The translations under genes and the position numbers were made by a program. DNA of 58,055 nucleotides from an uncultured Acetatifactor sp. GTDB taxonomy: Bacteria; Bacillota; Clostridia; Lachnospirales; Lachnospiraceae. The notes under the pieces are model-generated. The model was not told the origin of the DNA. It did no database searches and saw nothing but the letters and a program-made list of their open reading frames with translations. Below, piece by piece: positions 51,367 to 58,055 of this stretch (positions are counted from its first letter, which is position 1; each line of letters starts with the position of its first letter). The stretch is from positions 1 through 58,055 of the forward strand of contig CAJUAP010000026.1 of NCBI GenBank assembly GCA_910584435.1. Reading direction: 5' to 3'.

Positions 51367-53466
51367 ATGGAATATCAGTATAACAGCAGTTATTTGACGA
51401 GGGATGGCAGACCATGGTTTCCTGTCATGGGAGAAATGCATTACACCAGGTACAGGCAGGAATTATGGGAAGAATCCCTGCGCAAGATGAAAGTGGGAGG
51501 CGTGACCATTGTATCTACTTATGTCATCTGGCTGCACCACGAGGAAGAAGAGGGGGTATTTGACTTCAGCGGCTGCCGGGATTTGAAGCGTTATGTGGAG
51601 CTCTGTGACAGGGTGGGACTGAAGGTGTTCCTGCGGCTGGGACCCTGGGTGCATGGGGAATGCCGTAACGGCGGTTTCCCGGACTGGGTGGCTGCTTTGG
51701 GGAAAGAGGGCGTGAAGCTGCGCAGTAATGACGATACCTATTTGCGGTATGTGAGACGTTACTGGGAGCAGGTATATGCCAGGGTAAAAGGGCAGATGGA
51801 TGAGGACGGAGGCCCGGTGATTGGCGTACAGCTGGAAAATGAGTATGGCCATGTGGGAGGGCAGCGCGGAGAGGAGGGCGAGGCCCATATGCGTACCCTG
51901 ATGGCGCTGGCAAAAGAGATTGGCTTCCGGGTGCCCTTATATACTGCCACAGGCTGGGGAGGCGCCTGTATCGGAGATGCGCTGCCGGTGATGGGAGGGT
52001 ACTGTGAGGCTCCCTGGGATCCGAGTACCGGGGAGCTTGCCGCCAACACCAATTATATTATCAGCCATGTGAGAAATGATTCTCTGATTGCCTGTGATCA
52101 TCATGTGGAGGGAGCAGTGACTTTTGACGAATCCAGATTCCCGTATCTGACTGCGGAGCTGGGAGGAGGCGTCCAGGTGACGAGCCACAGGAGGCCGGTG
52201 GCGGAAGGCAGGGATATCGGAGCCATGTCCACTGTGAAGCTTGCCAGCGGTGTGGCGCTTTTGGGATATTATATGTATCACGGGGGCAGCAATCCCAAGG
52301 GGAAGCTGTCCACGCTGCAGGAGAGCAGAGCAACGGGTTATGCCAATGATCTGCCGGAGATTAATTATGATTTTAATGCGCCTGTGAGACAGTACGGCAC
52401 CATATCCGACACCTATAAGGAGATTAAGCTGCTGGCGGCGTTTCTGCAGGATTTCGGAGAGGATATGGCGGCGCTGTCTGCGGAGATTATACCGGAGGAT
52501 GTGAAGCCGGAGGATATGCATACGCTGAGGACATCCTGCCGCCATGACGGTACCCATGGTTATGTGTTCTTTAACAATTACCAGCGCCGCCGCAGGATGG
52601 ATGCGCATAAGGCTGTGGTTTTCAAGGGAATCACAGACAGAGGAGAAGCGGCGTTTCCGGCAGTGGATCTGGAAAGCGGAGCATACGGCTTCTTCCCTTA
52701 TCATATGCAGCTGGGTGATGCGATGCTGGTGTCTGCGCTGGCAACGCCCTACTGCAGACTGGAGGGCGGAGGTAACTCTGAGGGGCAGCAGGATCATATG
52801 GATACCACGTATGTGTTTTATGGAGATTATGAACCCAGGTATTGCTGGAAGGACGGAAGGGAGGCTGATATCCTGCACTTAAGCAGGGAGGATGCTTTGA
52901 ATGCCTGGAAGGTAACGCTGGACAGGGATTATCTGGTGCTTTGTGACAATTATGTGTGGGAAGAGGAAGGCAGACTGGCGGTGACAGGAGGGGCAGACAC
53001 CAGAATACGTACTTATCCCGCGCTGCAGACGATTCCTGACGGGTTTGTGGAAAAGGGTACAGAAGGACGGCTGACGGTGTATGAGAGACATCTGGAGCTG
53101 CCGCGGGCCGAAGCGGAATTTTCCGCAGTGTCCGGGGACGAGGACAGCGTGGTATATGAGATTACGGTATCCTATCCTGAGGAAAAGGGAAGGGACAGGT
53201 TATCCGGCAGGGATACTCTGCTCTGGCTGCAGTATGCGGGATTTGGCATGGAAATATACTGTGGGGAAGAAAAAATCAATGACCATTTCTATACCGGACA
53301 GCAGGTGCCTGTCAGTCTCGGATATTTCGGGTTTCCTGAGAAGCTGCGCGTGAAAGTAAATGCACTCAGGGAGGATACGGCAGTATTCCTTGAACAATGG
53401 CCGGAGATGGAAAACGGGCGTGTCTGCAGGCTTGAGGCGGTGACGGTGACGGAAGAGTGCAGGTAA
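51367..53466 (+). CDS. GH35 beta-galactosidase
   Basis: Releases galactose from the ends of galacto-oligosaccharides. A 699-residue protein with the GH35 barrel in the first half: FPVMGEMHYTRYR, TYVIWLHHEEEEGVFDFSG, LRLGPWVHGECRNGGFPDW, acid/base Glu159 in QLENEYGHVGG and the nucleophile Glu in LTAELGGG. The second half contains beta-rich accessory domains. There is no signal peptide, so it would act inside the cell after import and GH53 cleavage. I place the start at ATG 51,367; an in-frame ATG at 51,334 adds 11 residues but has no better ribosome binding site. Confidence 0.94.
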   Translation: MEYQYNSSYLTRDGRPWFPVMGEMHYTRYRQELWEESLRKMKVGGVTIVSTYVIWLHHEEEEGVFDFSGCRDLKRYVELCDRVGLKVFLRLGPWVHGECRNGGFPDWVAALGKEGVKLRSNDDTYLRYVRRYWEQVYARVKGQMDEDGGPVIGVQLENEYGHVGGQRGEEGEAHMRTLMALAKEIGFRVPLYTATGWGGACIGDALPVMGGYCEAPWDPSTGELAANTNYIISHVRNDSLIACDHHVEGAVTFDESRFPYLTAELGGGVQVTSHRRPVAEGRDIGAMSTVKLASGVALLGYYMYHGGSNPKGKLSTLQESRATGYANDLPEINYDFNAPVRQYGTISDTYKEIKLLAAFLQDFGEDMAALSAEIIPEDVKPEDMHTLRTSCRHDGTHGYVFFNNYQRRRRMDAHKAVVFKGITDRGEAAFPAVDLESGAYGFFPYHMQLGDAMLVSALATPYCRLEGGGNSEGQQDHMDTTYVFYGDYEPRYCWKDGREADILHLSREDALNAWKVTLDRDYLVLCDNYVWEEEGRLAVTGGADTRIRTYPALQTIPDGFVEKGTEGRLTVYERHLELPRAEAEFSAVSGDEDSVVYEITVSYPEEKGRDRLSGRDTLLWLQYAGFGMEIYCGEEKINDHFYTGQQVPVSLGYFGFPEKLRVKVNALREDTAVFLEQWPEMENGRVCRLEAVTVTEECR

Positions 53467-53641
53467 TCCGTGTGAAACAAATTGCTGAGGAATGACACGG
53501 CTTTGTGAAGACAAATGTCTTTGAAGGAAGCGATGAATACTATTTGAGATTGATTGAACAGTAATGTGGGTAAACTGCATCATAGACTGGGCGACAGTTA
53601 AAAAAATCAGGAAAAGGTTTGCAGATATAAAAGGAGCAGAA

Positions 53642-56600
53642 ATGGATTTCAGGATTGGGAGAGGCTGTCCGTGTATTGTGGAATATGCGGACAGGGAGCC
53701 GGACGCAGTAAAAATTGCGGCTGAAAATTTAAAGGCAGATTTGGTTAAGGTATTTGGACGGCATGTGTCAGAATCGGAAGGGACAGATGGGGCGCGGATA
53801 CGGATACATACGTTGGAATTATTGAAAACGCCGGAAGAAACGCAGGTTCCACAAATGCCCCAGGCGGAATCAGCAGGGATCGGGGGCAGCGGAGAGGTTC
53901 CTGACGCATGTCTCAAGGGGCTGTGCGACGAAAGCGGTTCCCGGCGCAAAGAGGCGTACAGTCTGTGGGTTCAGGAAGGTGTATTGTATATTACCGGCAC
54001 TGACAGACGGGGGACGGTGTATGGCATCTATGATCTGTGCGAGCGTATCGGGGTGTCCCCATGGTATTTCTGGGCGGATGTGCCGGTGAAGAAAAAGGAG
54101 GAATATCTGCTTCCGGAGGGCTATGGATATCAGGATTATCCTTCGGTGGAATACAGGGGAATTTTTATCAATGACGAGGAAGAGCTGGAAGCCTGGGCGA
54201 AAAGCCATATGGAGGAAGAATCCATTGGCGTCAGAACCTATGAGAAAGTGTTTGAACTGCTGCTGCGGCTGAAGGGAAATTATATCTGGCCCGCCATGCA
54301 TGTCAATTCCTTTAATGTGAAGAGGGAAAATGGTGCGCTGGCAGAGAAAATGGGCATTGTGGTGGGAACATCCCACTGCGATATGCTGATGCGGTCAAAC
54401 AACAGAGAGTGGAAGCCATGGCTGGCGAAAAAGGGCTATGAAGGAGTAAAGTATGATTATTCCCTGCCCGGCAGGAACCGTGAGATTTTACAGGAATACT
54501 GGAGGGAGAGCGTAGAACAGAACAGGGAATTTGAAGTGTGCTATACCCTGGGAATGCGGGGAATACATGATTCCGGGTTTGAGACGGAGAATTTGAAGGG
54601 GCTTTCGGGGGAGGAATTGAAGGCTGCCAAAATCCGGCTGCTGCAGCAGGTGATGACGGATCAGCAGCGGATTCTACGTGAGACGCTGGGACGGGAGACC
54701 ATGATGACTTTTGTCCCTTATAAGGAAGTACTGCCGCTGTATGACGGGGGATTGGAGGTTCCTGAAGATATTACGTTAGTTTGGTCGAATGATAATTACG
54801 GCTATATCCGCCGTTACCCTTCCGAACAGGAGAAGAAGCGTAAGGGGGGCAATGGCATATATTATCACAATTCCTATTGGGCGCCGCCCGGTATGTCTTA
54901 TGTGTTCCTGTGTTCCATTCCTCTGGCGCATACCGCAAATGAACTGCGCAAGGCATATGCGGAGGGTGTGCGTAAGCTATGGGTCATAAATACGGGTGCT
55001 ATGAAGCCTTTGGAACAGGAGATAGAATTTTTCCTGAGGCTGGGCTGGGAAATCGGCAGGGACGACGTTGAAAACCCGAAAAGCTGTCTGACGGCGGATG
55101 TGGATGCTTATGTGGAGGACTGGATTGACCGCAATTTCAGCGGCGGATGCGGCAGGGAGACGGCGAAGCTGTTAAATGATTTTTCCCAGCTTACCAATGT
55201 GCGCAAGCTGGAAATGATGGATTATGACGCTTTTTCCCAGACGGCTTACGGGGATGAGGCTGTGGTGAGAATTCATGCCTATGAGAGGCTTTTTGAACAG
55301 GGCAACAGGATATACGGGGGTCTGCCGGAAGAAGAGAAGGCGGCGTTTTTCCAGCTGGTGCTGATGCGCATTCACGCGGCATATTTTACCAATCTGGCCT
55401 ATTATTACGGAGACAGAAGTACCCTGATGTGCCGACAGGGAAAGCCCCGGGCAGCACAGCATTATGTCCAGAAGGTCAGGGAGCTGGAAGACGCCCACAG
55501 AAGAATGCTGATATATTATAATAAAATCATGCTGGACGGGAAATGGGATCATATTCTTGACCCCGAAGGTTTCCCGCCTCCAAGAGCCGCCATGATGCCC
55601 GTATGCACACCGCCTCTGGGCATGGGAAATACGGGTATGGTGGTTACGTTGTGGAATGAGGATGAGCCTGTTTACGGCGGCAGTACGTCTGAGAGTGGAA
55701 TGGCTGTGGAAGGCGGCAGACTGACCTTTACCAGACAGGCGGTGAAATGGCTGGAAATCGGCAGCGCAGGAGAGGGCAGTGTTGCTTTTGTAATAAATGC
55801 GCCGGAATGGCTTCATCTGTCCCGGAGCTGCGGAACCGTCAGGACAGAATGCCGTATTCTGGTCTGGCCGGAGGAATCTGATGTTAATCGACAAGGTGTG
55901 ATTACGATTGCAGAAAGCCGTACAGGCTGTCATGTGGAAATACCGGTGCAGACCATAGCGGTACCCGGCGCAGGAAAAGAGCGGCATATCGTCAGGGGAT
56001 GTGAAGATACGGAAGAACAGCATATCGGATGCGGATGCAGGGAAGAGCAGGGTGTCTGTCCCGGATGCGGTGGTAAGGAAGCGCAGGATATGAATTCCGA
56101 ATATCATGTTCATGTAGAAGATGACGGTATGGTAGCTGTGGAAGCCGATTGCGCTCAGTCTCCTGATTTTCGCAGAATCGAAAGGCTTGGCAGAGGATGC
56201 GGCAGCCTGATGGAGGCTTGTGCCGTATACGGCAGCCATCCTCTGCAGTACCGTGTCATCCTGGTAAGCGAAGGCGAATTCCTGCTGGAAATCCATCGTT
56301 TTCCGTCCCTGAATTCCGTTGGACAGATTAGAATTGGTGTGTCTGTGGATGAGGGGCCGGTGGAAATTGCGGCCACGGAGGCAACGGATGAACACAAGGG
56401 CACATGGCGGGAGAATGTGCGCAGCAATGTGGACAGGCTGTATCTGAAATTACCCTGTCTGGCAGCAGGGGAGCATAGGATTTCTTTTTATGCCATGGAC
56501 AAATATTTTGCGTTTTCCAGATTTATTATTTACACAAAGGAGCGAAGGGAAAATAATTATGCAGGTGTCGGGGGCTGTCAGGCGCTGCCGCTGGAATTTG

Positions 56601-57313
56601 ATGCCGGAAAGTTTACGGAATCGTTTTACGGCAGAATTCCGCTGGGGCCGAGGGCTGTGGAGTATGCATGCCCGGAACGGGAGACAGACACCCTGGTGGC
56701 GGCCGATTTGATAAAACAGGACAGCGTCTATGGAGAAACGGTGGAGCCAAAGCAGATTCTTCAGTTGGGAGAGAAGGTATTTACGGAGAGAGAAGGATAT
56801 ATCTGCATTGACTGCGGGGCGGCTTTGGCACAAAGCGTTTATGCCCATACGAAAGGATCGTTATGGGGGCATTGTGCAAGTGAATCTTACGGGCGGAGCG
56901 GAATTGCCATGTACATCCGGCGGCGTGATATGAAGTCATATGGGGAAAGGCATTCCCTGAATTACCGTTTTGTGTGCCAAGGCGGTGAATATACCATCTG
57001 GCTCCTGGCCAAATTCGGCAGAAAAGAGGAATCCTGCTTCGGCGCAGGTGTTGACGGAGTGGAATTATCCCGGGAAGAGCTTTACCATGGGGGCTGTCTA
57101 TGGAGATATGAGGCGGAACAGATATACCGCTATGCACCCATTGGGAAAGTGGAACTTACAGAGGGCGAACATTTGCTGACACTGTATGCGGAAGCGCCGG
57201 GCCTGCGGTTTGACAGGATATGCCTGTGCAGAGAAGAATTATCGCTTTCTGCAGAGAAGAGGGTACCGCCCATGGATTCTGTGTGGAGAACGCTGGCGGT
57301 ATCCGGTGAATGA
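53642..57313 (+). CDS. GH115 alpha-glucuronidase
   Basis: Removes (4-O-methyl-)glucuronic acid from xylan or arabinogalactan side chains. The large protein (1,223 residues) shows GH115 blocks: RRGTVYGIYDLCERIGVSPWYFWADVP split over residues ~128-155, VEYRGIFINDEEELEAW, LKGNYIWPAMH, GTSHCDMLMRSNNREW and LVWSNDNYGYIRRYP. C-terminal beta-rich domains follow. ATG 53,642 has AAAGGAG six bases upstream, whereas ATG 53,564 has none. No signal peptide is seen. An insertion near residues 782-820 is Cys-rich (GCGCREEQGVCPGCGG) and Glu-rich, unlike the rest of the family. With GH53 and GH35 it suggests glucuronic-acid-bearing arabinogalactan as substrate. Confidence 0.93.
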   Translation: MDFRIGRGCPCIVEYADREPDAVKIAAENLKADLVKVFGRHVSESEGTDGARIRIHTLELLKTPEETQVPQMPQAESAGIGGSGEVPDACLKGLCDESGSRRKEAYSLWVQEGVLYITGTDRRGTVYGIYDLCERIGVSPWYFWADVPVKKKEEYLLPEGYGYQDYPSVEYRGIFINDEEELEAWAKSHMEEESIGVRTYEKVFELLLRLKGNYIWPAMHVNSFNVKRENGALAEKMGIVVGTSHCDMLMRSNNREWKPWLAKKGYEGVKYDYSLPGRNREILQEYWRESVEQNREFEVCYTLGMRGIHDSGFETENLKGLSGEELKAAKIRLLQQVMTDQQRILRETLGRETMMTFVPYKEVLPLYDGGLEVPEDITLVWSNDNYGYIRRYPSEQEKKRKGGNGIYYHNSYWAPPGMSYVFLCSIPLAHTANELRKAYAEGVRKLWVINTGAMKPLEQEIEFFLRLGWEIGRDDVENPKSCLTADVDAYVEDWIDRNFSGGCGRETAKLLNDFSQLTNVRKLEMMDYDAFSQTAYGDEAVVRIHAYERLFEQGNRIYGGLPEEEKAAFFQLVLMRIHAAYFTNLAYYYGDRSTLMCRQGKPRAAQHYVQKVRELEDAHRRMLIYYNKIMLDGKWDHILDPEGFPPPRAAMMPVCTPPLGMGNTGMVVTLWNEDEPVYGGSTSESGMAVEGGRLTFTRQAVKWLEIGSAGEGSVAFVINAPEWLHLSRSCGTVRTECRILVWPEESDVNRQGVITIAESRTGCHVEIPVQTIAVPGAGKERHIVRGCEDTEEQHIGCGCREEQGVCPGCGGKEAQDMNSEYHVHVEDDGMVAVEADCAQSPDFRRIERLGRGCGSLMEACAVYGSHPLQYRVILVSEGEFLLEIHRFPSLNSVGQIRIGVSVDEGPVEIAATEATDEHKGTWRENVRSNVDRLYLKLPCLAAGEHRISFYAMDKYFAFSRFIIYTKERRENNYAGVGGCQALPLEFDAGKFTESFYGRIPLGPRAVEYACPERETDTLVAADLIKQDSVYGETVEPKQILQLGEKVFTEREGYICIDCGAALAQSVYAHTKGSLWGHCASESYGRSGIAMYIRRRDMKSYGERHSLNYRFVCQGGEYTIWLLAKFGRKEESCFGAGVDGVELSREELYHGGCLWRYEAEQIYRYAPIGKVELTEGEHLLTLYAEAPGLRFDRICLCREELSLSAEKRVPPMDSVWRTLAVSGE

Positions 57314-57325
57314 TAAAAAAGCCGG

Positions 57326-57673
57326 GTGATCAGGAGCATGCGGCTGTTCCGGGTCAGCCAGAGCTTTGATGCCTTCAGTATCGTTGCAGAGGCGGCGGTG
57401 CAGAAGAAAAAGCAGCTGATGACCTTCGTCTCCATGATTGCTGTGATTATGCTGGCGGCAATTATAATTGCGCTGCTGGGTGTGTGCGTGGCAGCCATAC
57501 CCACCGGCGCTGTCAGCGTGGGATTTGTGGAGTATTACGCAAGGGTGAGGGATGATGCAGACAGTCGGCTGGAAGGAGATCCCTTGTCGCTGCTGGGAAA
57601 GCAGACAGAGCAGAAGAATATGTCTGCCGACGAATATCTGCTGTATCTTCTGCAGAAGGAGAGGAATAAATGA
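57326..57673 (+). pseudogene. Remnant of a voltage-gated potassium channel lacking its pore
   Basis: A 115-codon open frame. It begins inside an S4-like voltage sensor with Arg at every third position (MIRSMRLFRV: R3, R6, R9). An S5-like segment follows (KKKQLMTFVSMIAVIMLAA), then directly an S6-like end (IIALLGVCVAAIPTGAVSVGF) and a cytoplasmic tail. In bacterial Kv channels about 50-60 residues, including the pore helix and the TVGYGD selectivity filter, lie between S5 and S6; here they are missing in frame, as are S1-S3. No ribosome binding site precedes GTG 57,326. Two deletions of an old channel gene explain it best; a functional small membrane protein is less likely. Confidence 0.65.
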
Positions 57674-57694
57674 TACCCGTTTCCGGCGTACAAC

Positions 57695-57729
57695 AAAAAA
57701 CGGAACTCCTGCCGCATCAGGAATTCCGT
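57695..57729 (-). terminator. Terminator of the tRNA-Gly gene
   Basis: CGGAACTCCTG (57,701-57,711) and CAGGAATTCCG (57,718-57,728) pair with one mismatch. On the minus strand the stem is followed by TTTTTTG, giving an intrinsic terminator 14 bases past the tRNA. Confidence 0.85.
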
Positions 57730-57742
57730 TTCTGCTTACCAG

Positions 57743-57815
57743 AGCGATAGACGGGACTCGAACCCGCGGTTTCCACCTTGGCAAGGTGGCGCTCTACCAA
57801 CTGAGCCACTATCGC
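57743..57815 (-). tRNA. tRNA-Gly (GCC)
   Basis: On the minus strand a 73-base cloverleaf is present: acceptor GCGATAG/CTATCGC, D-arm GCTCAGTTGGTAGAGC, anticodon stem-loop CCACC-TTGCCAA-GGTGG with anticodon GCC, and T-arm GCGGG-TTCGAGT-CCCGT. CCA is not encoded. It is flanked by its own promoter and terminator, so it is a single-gene transcript. Confidence 0.96.
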
Positions 57816-57870
57816 ATCAAATATATTTGAAATCTGCCTCTCAAACTTCTCTGCTGCTTGAGACTTTATC

Positions 57871-57899
57871 AGTATATAAGAAAATGTTCTGTTTGTCAA
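57871..57899 (-). promoter_or_regulatory. Sigma-A promoter of tRNA-Gly
   Basis: On the minus strand, TTGACA (57,899-57,894) and TATACT (57,876-57,871) with a 17-base spacer, about 55 bases before the tRNA. Confidence 0.88.
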
Positions 57900-57943
57900 G
57901 AGAAAAATGCAGAAAAAAAAGACAAAATTTTTAAAAAAAGTAC

Positions 57944-57972
57944 TTGCATTTTTCACAGACATGTTGTATGAT
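57944..57972 (+). promoter_or_regulatory. Sigma-A promoter of tRNA-Glu
   Basis: TTGCAT at 57,944-57,949 and TATGAT at 57,967-57,972 with a 17-base spacer, 31 bases before the tRNA. Confidence 0.85.
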
Positions 57973-58003
57973 ATACAAGTACCGCGGATGCAGTATTCAA
58001 TAT

Positions 58004-58055
58004 GGCTGATTGGTCAAGCGGTTAAGACGCCGCCCTCTCACGGCGGAAACAGGGG
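58004..58055 (+). tRNA. tRNA-Glu (CTC), 3' end outside window
   Basis: The first 52 bases of a tRNA: acceptor GGCTGAT, D-arm with GGTCAAGCGGTTAAGAC, and anticodon stem-loop CCGCC-CTCTCAC-GGCGG with anticodon CTC. The variable region and start of the T-arm (AAACAGGGG) follow before the window ends. The core matches Firmicute tRNA-Glu. Confidence 0.9.

Noticed and set aside
55172..56395. A 407-codon minus-strand open frame opposite the GH115 gene
   Set aside because: Shadow frame with low-complexity His/Arg/Ser composition and no family.

Overview
The window looks like a chromosomal segment of an anaerobic, gut-type Firmicute, most likely a Lachnospiraceae/Clostridia member. This is an inference from gene content and order: a class III NrdD/NrdG ribonucleotide reductase with NrdR boxes, an rpsO-pnp pair, a DUF5685/zinc-ribbon/J-domain trio, a divergent [FeFe]-hydrogenase sensor, clostridial sigma-A promoters and AGGAGG ribosome binding sites. 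Almost all genes lie on the + strand.

Layout. (1) 1-7,595: the end of a low-G+C specialised-metabolism island, with two ABC exporter half-transporters (the first cut by the window edge), a nucleotidyltransferase-like protein, an acyl carrier protein, an FkbH-type HAD protein and a BtrH-like protein. The genes overlap or nearly touch. (2) 7,600-16,600: housekeeping, with rpsO, pnp, a TldD/PmbA protease pair, a nitroreductase and the zinc-ribbon/DUF5685/J-domain trio. (3) 16,900-22,400: the NrdR-controlled nrdDG operon, a short MntR/DtxR repressor, a gene-poor possibly decayed stretch and an acyl-CoA synthetase. (4) 22,400-32,500: an amidohydrolase, a small membrane protein behind twin SOS-type boxes, a DUF1653 protein, a 5'-nucleotidase, an SfsA-MutY fusion, a glycosyltransferase, a lipid kinase, a PLC-like protein and glyA. 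(5) 32,700-35,800: a diguanylate cyclase next to a hydrogenase-like chemotaxis protein, apparently a hydrogen/redox signalling unit. (6) 36,000-42,300: ACT regulator-hom-apgM-lysC (aspartate/threonine pathway) and a chemoreceptor. (7) 42,850-57,300: a GH3 hexosaminidase-like protein, then a glycan locus (LplB/YtcP/lipoprotein ABC importer, LacI regulator, GH53, GH35, GH115) suited to (arabino)galactan carrying glucuronic acid. (8) The end holds a pore-deleted potassium channel remnant, tRNA-Gly(GCC) on the minus strand and the start of tRNA-Glu(CTC).

Structures beyond the genes include: a pair of ~122-bp dispersed repeats (11,956 and 28,000) whose stems differ in sequence but keep pairing; a perfect 60-bp palindrome after glyA and a related multi-hairpin element at 42,347; and codon-phased tandem repeats in pmbA and before the LacI gene. 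The strongest candidates for new biology are the carrier-protein island, the structured repeat family, the SOS-controlled membrane protein and the hydrogenase-like chemoreceptor.
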